Positions 32,878-41,373 of a stretch of 64,000 nucleotides of DNA are shown here, piece by piece. Location: positions 413,774-477,773 of the forward strand of contig JAHEHL010000002.1 of NCBI GenBank assembly GCA_024644595.1. The letters are read 5' to 3'. Position numbers and translations under genes: made by a program. Below the pieces are notes generated by a model that was given only the letters and a program-made list of their open reading frames with translations, had not been told where the DNA came from and searched no databases. Numbering within the stretch: the first letter of the stretch is position 1; the number at the start of each line of letters is the position of its first letter. The stretch is from Porticoccaceae bacterium. GTDB taxonomy: Bacteria; Pseudomonadota; Gammaproteobacteria; Pseudomonadales; Porticoccaceae.

Positions 32878-33210
32878 ATGACGGATAATGCAGCTTCCGA
32901 ATTATTCACACAGGATGGCTCCGCCGGGTCGGTCAAGGTCAATCAAGGCGACCTTGTCGATCCACCAGCGCCTGCAAAAATAGTGTTTGTTCCGCTAAGT
33001 GAAGCGCGGCAGGCTAATCGCCTCACTCCGCCAGGGGTTTTAGCGTCAGGCCAGCGGCAGGCCTCTGAATCTGACAAAGTGATCAGACCTCTCTATCAAG
33101 GTGTCTTCAGCGGCCGTATTGCTAAAGTAAAACAGGAAACTGCCGATATTTTCCGTCAGTTGAGAGAATTAAAATTTACTGATGAGCAAGAGGCTTCGGA
33201 ACCGTTATGA
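32878..33210 (+). CDS. Uncharacterised 110-aa protein in the flhB operon
   Basis: I recognise no family. The product is soluble, without signal peptide or membrane segment: an acidic, disordered first half (Pro, Asp and Ser rich) and a basic, probably helical C-terminal half (IRPLYQGVFSGRIAKVKQETADIFRQLRELKFTDE in two pieces). Two bases separate it from the SPOR gene and it overlaps the next gene by 4 bases (ATGA), so the three are surely co-translated. Confidence 0.6.
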   Translation: MTDNAASELFTQDGSAGSVKVNQGDLVDPPAPAKIVFVPLSEARQANRLTPPGVLASGQRQASESDKVIRPLYQGVFSGRIAKVKQETADIFRQLRELKFTDEQEASEPL

Positions 33211-34175
33211 GTGATGAAACACCACAAGATGATCTACCTACCGAAACCAGCAGTGTTGAAACAGGCGTGACCGAAGCAGAGGACCAAGCGGCGGATGCAG
33301 GTAAAAATGCAGAGTTAAACAGAGAAGCCGTCGAAGACAGTGTCGACAGTCTCAGCGCCCGGATAGAGGAAATTTCTGCGCGCATCGATTCCCTGCTGCC
33401 CGGTGTCCTCGAAACGGCTGAAGCAGCCAATGGCGCTGCAGATGTTAATCGTGAAGCATCAGTCAATCTGAAGAAAGGCCTTGGCCAAATTCAGGCGCGA
33501 GTTGATTCGCTAAACAGTGCCAGTGAAAAAAGTGCGCTGCTCGCCAGTCGGGTAATGATTGGCGCAGTGTCCTCATTGGTTATCGCCGTGTTCGTCTATG
33601 GTTTTATTGCTTTCCAGCTGGCTGGTCGTGTGACGCAGGTCGATTCAATGCTGGTGGCCGTGAGCAAACGAATAGTCCAGATGAATAGCGCGCTCACTAC
33701 CTTTGAGCAACTGCGCTTTTCCATCGAGCAGCTTGCCGGACGGCAAGCACAATTTGCCGAGCGACAGATGCTTCTGGTCGAAGCAGTGTCACGCAGCGAA
33801 GTGTCGGCGCGTTCAATGGCGACTGAACTGCCGGGCCTGGCTGCTCAGCAGGTGGGTGAGAAAACCGATCAGGTTGTCGCACAGGTTGCCAATCTGGGTA
33901 AAGATCTCGAAGGTCAGGCTGCCGTTGTCGACAAACTGTCAAAAGCTGTGGGCGCATTGGGAACGCAGATGAAATCGCTTGAAGGGCGGGTGAGTAATGT
34001 GCAGAAGCTGAATGCCGATGTTGAGGCGTTAATCACTCTTGAGCGGGAAAACTATCTAGAGGTGCTGAGTCGCCAGGTCGCTCTGGAAGAGGCACGTCAG
34101 GCAGAGGATGCGCCGCCAGCGCAGGAACCGCCACCATCAATCGTTGTTTACCCGATCATTTCGGGTAGCAGATAA
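33207..34175 (+). CDS. Uncharacterised coiled-coil membrane protein in the flhB operon
   Basis: A 322-aa protein of unknown family. An acidic N-terminus (1-45) leads into a heptad-rich segment (about 45-110, SLSARIEEISARIDSLLP...), then a single transmembrane helix (about 117-138, IGAVSSLVIAVFVYGFIAFQL), a second long coiled coil (about 140-290) rich in Gln, Ala and Val, and a Pro-rich tail. There is no signal peptide, so the N-terminus is likely cytoplasmic and the large coiled coil periplasmic (or the reverse). It overlaps the 110-aa gene by 4 bases and ends convergently 18 bases from the next minus-strand gene. Confidence 0.62.
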   Translation: MSDETPQDDLPTETSSVETGVTEAEDQAADAGKNAELNREAVEDSVDSLSARIEEISARIDSLLPGVLETAEAANGAADVNREASVNLKKGLGQIQARVDSLNSASEKSALLASRVMIGAVSSLVIAVFVYGFIAFQLAGRVTQVDSMLVAVSKRIVQMNSALTTFEQLRFSIEQLAGRQAQFAERQMLLVEAVSRSEVSARSMATELPGLAAQQVGEKTDQVVAQVANLGKDLEGQAAVVDKLSKAVGALGTQMKSLEGRVSNVQKLNADVEALITLERENYLEVLSRQVALEEARQAEDAPPAQEPPPSIVVYPIISGSR

Positions 34176-34188
34176 TCGCCATTGGCGA
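34151..34188. terminator. Two small hairpins at a convergent gene junction
   Basis: ACCCGA/TCGGGT with a short loop (34150-34166) lies at the end of the coiled-coil gene, and TCGCC, att, GGCGA (34176-34188) follows in the 18-base spacer before the stop of the opposite gene. Neither has a clear T-run. They may act as a bidirectional stop; the evidence is weak. Confidence 0.3.
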
Positions 34189-34193
34189 GAGGG

Positions 34194-34829
34194 TTATTCC
34201 TCATTGGGTTCGTCAATGGTGTCGTCGAGAGCCGCGCTTGACGGCATTTTGACTGCCGGGACGGATGACAACAGCTTGTCGGAGAACGACGGACTGTTGG
34301 TTAAGCCGGCTTTTACATAGAGCTCGCCAGCGATTTCATCGATATCGGTTCTCAAACGATTTACCGCGATCTCATCCGCTTCAAACGAAGCGTACCCAGC
34401 ATTGTAGAGTGTGGACGCACTCTGAGTGGGGAGCCATGATGAAATGGTTCCTCGCAGCGTAGAGATGTCCAGAGGGTTTTTTGCCGAGCCAGCCACTTTT
34501 CCTTCAGCAGCATCTTTCTTGCCCAGCTTAAACAGCATCTCGATATGGTTTTGCAGAACAAAAGCAAAGCGAGGCTTGAGTGCGACCAAGTCAGATTCGT
34601 TAAAGCCCTCGGGCACTTTGCCAGACATGGCATCCCACAGTGTTTTCCCGGACAGACCGAGAAAACCGTTGTCTGCAGTCGGCGCAGTTTGACTTTCTTC
34701 GCGGTCGTTTATCTGCAGTGAAATTATCTCCAGGCGTTTAACCCGATCGATCAGGTAGACCATTAAAATGATCGCGACGAGACTGCCGAAAAGTACAGCC
34801 AAAAGCAGTATGGTTGCCATATTTGTCAC
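34194..34829 (-). CDS. Uncharacterised membrane-anchored protein downstream of fliA
   Basis: A 211-aa protein I cannot assign. One N-terminal transmembrane helix (about residues 4-27, MATILLLAVLFGSLVAIILMVYLI) is followed by a mostly polar domain with LGLSGKTLWDAMSGKVPEGFNESDLVALKPRFAFVLQNHIEMLFKLGKKDA (given in pieces), which looks helical, and an acidic C-terminus. It lies 10 bases after the next gene and is the last of the flhA-flhF-fleN-fliA transcript. Confidence 0.62.
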   Translation of the reverse strand: MTNMATILLLAVLFGSLVAIILMVYLIDRVKRLEIISLQINDREESQTAPTADNGFLGLSGKTLWDAMSGKVPEGFNESDLVALKPRFAFVLQNHIEMLFKLGKKDAAEGKVAGSAKNPLDISTLRGTISSWLPTQSASTLYNAGYASFEADEIAVNRLRTDIDEIAGELYVKAGLTNSPSFSDKLLSSVPAVKMPSSAALDDTIDEPNEE

Positions 34830-34839
34830 CTATTGATTA

Positions 34840-35388
34840 CTAGTCGGAGCTTGTCTCCGCAGTTTCACTGTCGCCGCTGTCATCGTCACCGTCCTCATCA
34901 CTTTGGTCAGATTCTTCGAGCTCATCGCGGAGGAATTGAAGTGCGGTAAAGGACTCATCGAGACCCAGATCGAAACTGACCTTGTCGGCTAATTCCTGTG
35001 CCAGCTTCAGGGTCTCACTCGGACCGATGGATGCAGTTTGGTACATATTCCCCAGCACATACATCTCTTGCGCAAACTCCGATGGCACATAGGTATAGAC
35101 GGTTTCACTTTGCGTTTTAACGGTTTGAAACGGGCGCGGCTCAGGCATAGGGGGTGTTTCATTTCCCTCTGATGCGGCTGCCAGGCAGGCTGCCTGATAG
35201 GCCTCAGCCTGTTCTGCACCCTCGACAAAGACCTTGTCCAGGTGCACTCGGCAACGGCCGCCAATACGTGACTTAAAGATGCGCGATTCACGCGATACAC
35301 CGCTGAGTTCTGCTGCCTTCACATAAGATGCTTTGGCGCTTTCCATGGCTTTCTTTATCGCTCGATTTTTCAGTATTGGTAATACCAT
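34840..35388 (-). CDS. Uncharacterised soluble protein downstream of fliA
   Basis: A 182-aa protein without a recognised family. It has a basic, helical N-terminus (MVLPILKNRAIKKAMESAKASY), a middle region with KSRIGGRCRVHLDKVFVEGAEQAEAYQAACLAAAS, a segment rich in Tyr and Met (SETVYTYVPSEFAQEMYVLGNMYQTA) and a Ser/Asp/Glu-rich tail. No signal peptide or membrane segment. It starts 13 bases after the fliA stop, in the slot where cheY is usually found. Confidence 0.6.
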   Translation of the reverse strand: MVLPILKNRAIKKAMESAKASYVKAAELSGVSRESRIFKSRIGGRCRVHLDKVFVEGAEQAEAYQAACLAAASEGNETPPMPEPRPFQTVKTQSETVYTYVPSEFAQEMYVLGNMYQTASIGPSETLKLAQELADKVSFDLGLDESFTALQFLRDELEESDQSDEDGDDDSGDSETAETSSD

Positions 35389-35401
35389 TTTGGCTTCCTG
35401 G

Positions 35402-36127
35402 TTATTCGTCGGTTACGTGGTCGTGCATCTGGACACGGAGTTTGTTGACGCAGGCAGACAGGATCTGACTCACTCGGGATTCACTTATCTCCAGAACGGC
35501 ACCAATCTCTTTTAAATTCATCTCTTCGACATAGTAGAGCGAGACGACTGTCCGGTCCCGCTCGGGCAACTTGCCGATCGATGCCGCCAGGGCGTCCATA
35601 AATTGTTCTTCCACCAACTCGGCTTCCGGCTCATTGCCGTGGCTGTTGGGCAGGTCCACCGATTCAGGTAGCTGCGATTCAATCGAAACAGTCTGAAAGC
35701 GATGGGCATGGGTGCGCTCTTTCTGAAACGTGTCGGCGTCCTTTCCCATAAAATCGGCCAGCTCGGATTGAGAGGGCGCACGACCCAGTTGGCCGGTCAA
35801 TGCTTCAGTCGCCTCATTGTGGTCGCGAATACTGACGATTGCTGAACGTGGCAAATAAGACATCTTGCGCACCTGATCGAGAATCGCGCCGCGAATGCGA
35901 TTTTTGGCAAATATTTCAAATTCGACGCCCTTGCTGGCATCAAATGACTTGTCGGCCTCAATCAAGCCAATCATTCCGACCTGAATAAGCTCCTCGAGCT
36001 CCATAAAATTTGGCAGGCGAGCCTTGAGATGCAGAGCAACACGTTTGACTAAGCCCATATGGTCAATCAGTGACGCACCGGGTTGACTGGTGTTCTGAAT
36101 CTCTTCGTATACTCTTGCATCAGACAT
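35402..36127 (-). CDS. fliA: Flagellar sigma factor FliA (sigma-28)
   Basis: FliA directs RNA polymerase to late flagellar promoters and is held back by FlgM. The 241-aa product has regions 2.1-2.4 (FMELEELIQVGMIGLIEADKSFDASKGVEFEIFAKNRIRGAILDQVR), region 3, and region 4 with LPERDRTVVSLYYVEEMNLKEIGAVLEISESRVSQILSACVNKLR. All match the family. It starts two bases after the fleN stop and lies in the flhA-flhF-fleN transcript. It would recognise the sites at 7034, 11998, 40748 and 45398. Confidence 0.97.
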   Translation of the reverse strand: MSDARVYEEIQNTSQPGASLIDHMGLVKRVALHLKARLPNFMELEELIQVGMIGLIEADKSFDASKGVEFEIFAKNRIRGAILDQVRKMSYLPRSAIVSIRDHNEATEALTGQLGRAPSQSELADFMGKDADTFQKERTHAHRFQTVSIESQLPESVDLPNSHGNEPEAELVEEQFMDALAASIGKLPERDRTVVSLYYVEEMNLKEIGAVLEISESRVSQILSACVNKLRVQMHDHVTDE

Positions 36128-36129
36128 GA

Positions 36130-36957
36130 TCAGGAGGCCTTGTCTGTCAGCTGTGCCGCGACCCGCTCAACAAAAAACTGAATGTTGCCATTCAGTGGCA
36201 CATCGTTATCGAGCTGAAGTATTTTTTTCGCCAGATCACCAAAATCCCGTGCGGCAAGTGAAGCGGGCGAATAGGTGACTACCGGTTGCGAAGCTTTCAT
36301 CGCCTGCACGACCATACTGTCGGCACTGATTGAGTGCAGGTATTTAACCTGGCCATTAAGAAAATTTTGCACCACTGTATTGATGCTGGTGTAGAGTCGC
36401 TGTCCCTCTCTTTGCGATTCGACGCCATTGGGCACCAGAAAAATTCGATCAAGCTCGTATTCCTGCATCATCACTTTGATCGTGCTGTAGGCGTCGGCAA
36501 TAGAGTAGGGCTCATTTTTAAGCACAACCACTCTGTACTGACAGGCACTCATAAAGGCCATTACGGCATCCGATAGTCCTGCAGCAACATCGACAATCAG
36601 ATAATCAAGTTCATCTTCGAGCTCTGAAAACACCTGGATAATGCCCGCGGTTTCCTGCGGACCCAGTGCCGCCATTCTCTGAATGCCGCTGGCTCCGGGG
36701 ACAAGCTTGACGCCAGCTGGCCCTTGAATAATCACCTCACTAAGGGTTTTTTCGCCGGACAGTACATGGCTAAAATTGAAGGGCGCACGAATACCGAGCG
36801 CGAGCTGTGCATTAGCCAGCCCCAGATCGGCATCAAAAATCATCACTTTCTTACCGAGTGATGCCAGCTTTACGGCAAGATTGATGGAAACAGTGGTTTT
36901 ACCCACTCCCCCTTTGCCGCTGGCAACGCCGATAATTTGCGTGGTCGCTTTCGCCAT
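36130..36957 (-). CDS. fleN: Flagellar number regulator FleN/FlhG (MinD/ParA-type ATPase)
   Basis: FleN limits flagellar number by binding FleQ and FlhF. The 275-aa product has the deviant Walker A ASGKGGVGKTT (about residues 12-22), the FDADLGLANAQLALG switch region, LIVDVAAGLSDAVMAF and a C-terminal amphipathic membrane-targeting segment. ATG 36957 is used (MAKATTQIIGV); the longer in-frame TTG start at 36972 adds five residues. It is separated from flhF by 200 bases, unusual for this operon. Confidence 0.94.
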   Translation of the reverse strand: MAKATTQIIGVASGKGGVGKTTVSINLAVKLASLGKKVMIFDADLGLANAQLALGIRAPFNFSHVLSGEKTLSEVIIQGPAGVKLVPGASGIQRMAALGPQETAGIIQVFSELEDELDYLIVDVAAGLSDAVMAFMSACQYRVVVLKNEPYSIADAYSTIKVMMQEYELDRIFLVPNGVESQREGQRLYTSINTVVQNFLNGQVKYLHSISADSMVVQAMKASQPVVTYSPASLAARDFGDLAKKILQLDNDVPLNGNIQFFVERVAAQLTDKAS

Positions 36958-37157
36958 AATTTTATACTTCAACTCTTTCGGAATTTATTGATTCGCTCGC
37001 ACCCACATCTAATCGACCTGGGACTGTCGCACCGAATCCGTTCCCTGTGGTGGTGATCTTGCTAAAACTTGCTGGATAGGTTGCCGATACCGCCTTGCAC
37101 CTACATTTATTGTTTTGTTGGTTTCTCGACCCATTTTCGTTGATCGGCTATACCTAG
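36958..37157. other. 200-base gap inside the flhF-fleN operon
   Basis: No gene is found on either strand. In most relatives flhF and fleN are adjacent or overlap. The gap contains a GCCGAT-type element on each strand (37083-37090 plus; 37148-37141 minus), neither with an acceptable -35 box. It might hold a promoter for fleN-fliA; I cannot identify one. Confidence 0.3.
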
Positions 37158-38453
37158 TCAAACGAAATGAATCGGCAGTTGCGATAGAGCCTGCCCTGCA
37201 AGCGTCAATCCATTTAACGGGATTGCATCGTCAGCTATGGTTGGACGGACTGCAGCGACCGACAGCGGTACTGGATGATTCAGTAGCAGGTAGATAATTG
37301 CCCAGGGATGGGTGCCATCTTCAAAGCGCGAAAGCATCACTGAGTCCCATTGTCTGGTGTTCTGATTGAGCTGACGCCGAGCTGACGCTTCTGATGCATC
37401 GGCAGCGATCAGCAAATGTTTTTGGGCCTCTGGCAGCGCCTCATCAAGTTGACTGAGCTGGTGTTCAATATCCACGCCTGAGGTATCGATTATCACCAGC
37501 TTGCGCTCTCCAATTTCGGCCATCAGTTGGCTCAACATATCGATCGAGCTGGCCCGAAACGTGTCGACACCTGCCTGAGATCCGATCATTTGCATCTGTG
37601 ACCAGGCACCAATGCGGACATCATTGAAACTGATTAACGCAACGTTGTTTTCGCCATACTGCTGGGCCATCTGATTCGCGAGTCGTCCTGCCATGAGGGT
37701 TTTTCCTGCCCCTGAACTACCGGCAATAACATGCACACCCTGCATGTTGCTGAGTAAATCGACACTTTCCAACTCGTCGCCGATCGCAGAACTGATTTCA
37801 GCAATGGCCTGACCCATTGAGTCACTTTGGTTAATCACTTCGATTACTGACTCGCGCAGGCCAAGGGGCATGCCGGTTTCATTGAATGCCTCAATCAGAG
37901 GTCGCATCTCTTCGCTGACCGCCAGGGTGCCAGTCCAGGAATCTTTTTGCTGCGCCAGTTTGAATTCGTCGCGCATTACGCTTAATTCCTGTTTAACCAG
38001 ATCGACTATTTCACGGGCTTTTAAATACTCACGGTCCGCTGCCGCTTTGTAGTTTTCGCCATTTATGGCGTTAGTTACATTATCCATTGATAACCCTACC
38101 AGGGGATCCAGCGCTGGCATTTTTGCCGTCGTTCTGGTTTCCACCGGTTGCGATGCCGAGCCAAACACAATGCCGTTATCAGCTTCGTAAGCGCTGGCTT
38201 CTGACCCTTGGTGTCCGAGCACCTGTGTTTCCATAACGGCACTGAAGTTGGCGCTCGCATCAGCGTCTCTTGTCACGTCCGGTGTCTTGTTCAGGGCTGC
38301 TTTAACCTCTGATATCAGATCGATCGCGACAATAATTTCTGTTTGGCCCTTGACCTTGTTATTGGCGACAATCATTGCATCGTTGCCATAGAGGTTGAAT
38401 ACTTTTTCCATGGCGCTGCGGGTGTCACGGGCGAGAATGCGTTGTAGTTCCAT
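37158..38453 (-). CDS. flhF: Divergent flagellar GTPase FlhF
   Basis: FlhF is the SRP-like GTPase that places polar flagella. The 431-aa product keeps the family N-terminus (RILARDTRSAMEKVFNLYGNDAMIVANNKV), a natively loose B domain, the N-domain helices and an NG domain. But the GTPase motifs have drifted: G1 reads AGSSGAGKTLMAGRL (normally GPTGVGKTTTIAKL), the TYRIGA block reads DVRIGAWSQMQM, G3 reads DTSGV, and the G4 TKLD is replaced by SRFED (about residue 373). The C-terminus ends LSQLPIHFV. Function may be kept with weakened nucleotide handling. It lies between flhA (17 bases) and fleN. Confidence 0.88.
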   Translation of the reverse strand: MELQRILARDTRSAMEKVFNLYGNDAMIVANNKVKGQTEIIVAIDLISEVKAALNKTPDVTRDADASANFSAVMETQVLGHQGSEASAYEADNGIVFGSASQPVETRTTAKMPALDPLVGLSMDNVTNAINGENYKAAADREYLKAREIVDLVKQELSVMRDEFKLAQQKDSWTGTLAVSEEMRPLIEAFNETGMPLGLRESVIEVINQSDSMGQAIAEISSAIGDELESVDLLSNMQGVHVIAGSSGAGKTLMAGRLANQMAQQYGENNVALISFNDVRIGAWSQMQMIGSQAGVDTFRASSIDMLSQLMAEIGERKLVIIDTSGVDIEHQLSQLDEALPEAQKHLLIAADASEASARRQLNQNTRQWDSVMLSRFEDGTHPWAIIYLLLNHPVPLSVAAVRPTIADDAIPLNGLTLAGQALSQLPIHFV

Positions 38454-38470
38454 CGTTCACGTACCTTAAA

Positions 38471-40576
38471 TTAATTCGTTTCTTCAATACTGACGGTTGC
38501 CACCACTTTTACTGACTGGTCCTCTGGAATCTCACTGTAGGAGAGAACCGTCAGATCACTTAAGCGGTGACGAATTATTTTTGACAGCCAGGGACGAATG
38601 CCCGGCGACACAACCAGCACGGCGGGGAGTCCCTGGTTTTCAACTTGTCGGGTATTTTCGGCCAGCGCTTTCAACAAACCTTCAGCCAGCTTGGGTTCAA
38701 TCACCAAACTTTGGTTGTTGCTGCTCTGCTGCAAGACATTGTGCAGCATCTGTTCCAGCGAGGGTTCGAGCGTGATTACCGGTAAATTGTCGTTAATCTC
38801 GACCAGTCCCTGCACAATCATGCGCCCCAGTCGTGGTCGTACCGCGGCAGTCAGGTCATCCGCATCTTGAGTGCGGGCGCTTTCCGTCGACAGTACTTCG
38901 ATAATCGTGCGCATATCTCGCACCGAGACCGACTCATCGAGAATGTTTTGCAGCACCTTGGTAATCGTTGCCAGTGGTAATTTGTCCGGCACCAGATCTT
39001 CGACCAGTTTTGGCGCGCGCGCGGCGACTTTGTCGAGCAGCTGTTGTGTTTCATCGTGGCTGAGCAATTCTGAGGAATTGTTGCGCAGCAGCGTATTAAG
39101 ATGGGTTGCGATAGCCGTAGCCGAGTCGACAACGGTGTAACCGAGGGTGCGTGCATAATCGCGTTGACTGGGGTCGATCCATACAGCGTCGAGGCCAAAG
39201 GCGGGCTCTTTTGTGCGAGTGCCTTCCAGTTCGCCATGCACGTGGCCGGGGTTGATGGCCATCTCGCGGCCTATTTTGATTTCTCCTTTCCCGCGCACCA
39301 CGCCATTCATCACGATATGGTAGACGTCTGGAGCGAGATCGAGATTGTCGCGAATACGAATTGGCTGAATCAGAAAACCAAGCTCTGCCGAGAGCTTTTT
39401 ACGCACGCCTTTCACCCGTGTTAACAGTTGACCTCCGGCTTCGGCATTGACCAGCGGGATCAAGCCATAGCCAATATCGAGCCCGACCAAGTCGACTTGA
39501 TCGACATCATCCCAGCCGAGTTCTTCTTTATTGGCGCTTGCGGTTTCAGTTGCGGCGGCTTCCATTGCCACCGTGCGTTCGCTTTGCTGCGCATCTTGGC
39601 CAAGCACATAGCCGAGTACAGCGGAGCCGACCCCGAGGCTTAAAAACATAACATGCGGCATTCCCGGAACCAGGCCGAGCAGTATCAGAATACCGGCCGC
39701 AACAAAGAACGCCATGGGGTTGTTGAGTTGCGTCTTGGCCTGGTCTGACATTGATTCCGAGGTGGTTACGCGGGTCACAATAATCGCGGTAGCCAGTGAT
39801 AGCAGCAGTGAGGGGATCTGCGCGACCAAGCCATCACCAATGGTTAACAAGACATAGATTCGACCAGCTTCGGAAAAGCTCAGGTCGTGCTGACCGATAC
39901 CGATAATCAGTCCGCCGACAATATTGATCATCAGAATCAATAAGCCGGCGATGGCGTCACCACGAACAAATTTCGACGCACCATCCATCGAGCCGAAGAA
40001 GTCTGATTCCTGGGAGATTTCTTCACGGCGGAATTTTGCGGTTTCCTGATCGATCACACCCGCATTGAGATCGGCATCAATAGCCATCTGCTTGCCGGGC
40101 ATTGCGTCCAGAGTGAAGCGTGCGATCACCTCGGAAACGCGTCCTGCGCCTTTGGTGACAACAATAAAGTTAATGATCATGAGAATGGAAAAGATAATAA
40201 AGCCGACCAGATAATTGCCGGCGATAACAAACTCACCAAATGCCTCGATGACCTTGCCGGCTGAGTCTGAGCCCTCATGACCCTTGACCAGCACAAGGCG
40301 GGTGGAGGCAACATTAAGGCCGAGCCGAAGCATCGTGGCGAGCAGCAAAATAGAAGGAAACGACGAAAAGTCGAGCGGCTTGGAGCTATTGATGGCGACC
40401 ATAATGATCACCAGCCCGATAACAATATTAAAGGTAAACAGAAAATCCAGTAAAAACGCCGGTAATGGCAGGATCAGCATGGAAATAATCAACAACACCA
40501 GTGCCGGAACCGCCAGCGTTGACAGTTCGATTTTCGACATATCCTGTCGTATGTTTGACAGTATCGCACTTGCCAT
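38471..40576 (-). CDS. flhA: Flagellar export gate protein FlhA
   Basis: FlhA forms the nonameric export gate ring and couples the proton-motive force to export. The 701-aa product has eight membrane helices (about 20-320) with the cytosolic FHIPEP-type loop (SDFFGSMDGASKFVRGDAIAGLLI), and a large cytoplasmic domain (about 350-701) including GYGLIPLVNAEAGGQLLTRVKGVRKKL and EDLVPDKLPLATITKVLQNILDE. Family length and motifs throughout. It is the first gene of the flhA-flhF-fleN-fliA transcript, 62 bases downstream of a predicted start from a sigma-54 site. Confidence 0.97.
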   Translation of the reverse strand: MASAILSNIRQDMSKIELSTLAVPALVLLIISMLILPLPAFLLDFLFTFNIVIGLVIIMVAINSSKPLDFSSFPSILLLATMLRLGLNVASTRLVLVKGHEGSDSAGKVIEAFGEFVIAGNYLVGFIIFSILMIINFIVVTKGAGRVSEVIARFTLDAMPGKQMAIDADLNAGVIDQETAKFRREEISQESDFFGSMDGASKFVRGDAIAGLLILMINIVGGLIIGIGQHDLSFSEAGRIYVLLTIGDGLVAQIPSLLLSLATAIIVTRVTTSESMSDQAKTQLNNPMAFFVAAGILILLGLVPGMPHVMFLSLGVGSAVLGYVLGQDAQQSERTVAMEAAATETASANKEELGWDDVDQVDLVGLDIGYGLIPLVNAEAGGQLLTRVKGVRKKLSAELGFLIQPIRIRDNLDLAPDVYHIVMNGVVRGKGEIKIGREMAINPGHVHGELEGTRTKEPAFGLDAVWIDPSQRDYARTLGYTVVDSATAIATHLNTLLRNNSSELLSHDETQQLLDKVAARAPKLVEDLVPDKLPLATITKVLQNILDESVSVRDMRTIIEVLSTESARTQDADDLTAAVRPRLGRMIVQGLVEINDNLPVITLEPSLEQMLHNVLQQSSNNQSLVIEPKLAEGLLKALAENTRQVENQGLPAVLVVSPGIRPWLSKIIRHRLSDLTVLSYSEIPEDQSVKVVATVSIEETN

Positions 40577-40648
40577 TAAATAAAGTCCCGTGAAAACAAT
40601 AAGTTAAGTATTGGTGTTTGGTTGCATTTCCGTTCCATACCAATGCAT

Positions 40649-40664
40649 AGCAATATCTGTGCCA
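40649..40664 (-). promoter_or_regulatory. Sigma-54 (-24/-12) promoter for flhA-flhF-fleN-fliA
   Basis: On the minus strand, TGGCACAGATATTGCT (40664-40649) keeps TGGCAC and TTGC with GG and GC 12 bases apart, an excellent RpoN site. Transcription would begin near 40638, about 60 bases upstream of flhA. It lies in the 299-base divergent region flhA/flgP; nothing else there is recognised except the sigma-28-type site at 40748. Confidence 0.82.
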
Positions 40665-40747
40665 TAGAATACAAAGGAGCTAAATACAGCCTCGCCGATT
40701 GTGAAGGCATAACCAGACGGCTTGACCACTTATTGGCTCAACGGCGC

Positions 40748-40774
40748 TAAAGACAGGCGCAGAACTGCCGATAG
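40748..40774 (+). promoter_or_regulatory. Candidate sigma-28 (FliA) promoter for flgP-flgT operon
   Basis: TAAAGACA (40748-40755), 11 bases, GCCGATAG (40767-40774): an almost ideal FliA promoter with exact TAAAG and GCCGATA. It lies about 100 bases before flgP. H-ring genes are therefore predicted to be late (class IV) here. Confidence 0.78.
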
Positions 40775-40875
40775 TAGAGATACAGAGAAATTAGCTGTGC
40801 AGTGCGGACAGAGCTGATTTGCCATGACACCATTATTGATGGCGTTTAACTGATTCGACCGTAGCAGGAACTATC

Positions 40876-41352
40876 ATGATCAAACCTGTATTGAAAACTA
40901 TAAAAACCCCCGTTCTCAGCGTCCTGGTACTGCTGTTGGCAAGCTGCTCGCTGACGATGGATGAATACAATGCCGCTGTGGTTGAGACCCTGGTCAGCGA
41001 AAAGGGCAATATTCTCGCGACCGGTTACGCGGTTATCAGCGTTCAGCCCCATGACAATCCGGCTCAACAACGGCTGCTGTCAATCAGGGCCTCAAAACTG
41101 GATGCCTACAGATCATTGATGGAACAGGTCTACGGTCAGTACCTGGATGCCAACACGACTGTCGGTCAGCTGGTTGTTGAAAACGATACCTTTCGCGCGC
41201 GGGTTCAGGGTGTGATCTATGGCGCTCATCTGGTCAGCATAACGCCAGTGGGAGAGGACACCTATGAAGTCACCATGTCTCTGGACCGCGATATTGTCCG
41301 AGATCTGCGGACGCTCTATTTGGATCAAATGACCAGTCGTCCAGGGGCTTGA
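40876..41352 (+). CDS. flgP: Flagellar outer-membrane lipoprotein FlgP (LPP20 family)
   Basis: FlgP forms the outer part of the H ring or basal disk of polar sheathed or sodium-driven flagella. The 158-aa product is a lipoprotein: N-terminal hydrophobic segment with lipobox LLASC (Cys about 24), then the LPP20-type domain with VISVQPHDNPAQQRLLSIRASKLDAYRSLMEQVYG, the typical LDAYR(S/E)L.E.VYG motif. It opens the plus-strand operon with flgT. The companion FlgO is not present. Confidence 0.87.
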   Translation: MIKPVLKTIKTPVLSVLVLLLASCSLTMDEYNAAVVETLVSEKGNILATGYAVISVQPHDNPAQQRLLSIRASKLDAYRSLMEQVYGQYLDANTTVGQLVVENDTFRARVQGVIYGAHLVSITPVGEDTYEVTMSLDRDIVRDLRTLYLDQMTSRPGA

Positions 41353-41373
41353 TAGCAGACGGTTGCGGACTTG

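Noticed and set aside
40605-40625. Possible sigma-54 site TTGGTGTTTGGTTGCA upstream of flgP
   Set aside because: The GG and GC elements are 11 rather than 12 bases apart, and the CAC part is lost; the sigma-28 site at 40748 is better.
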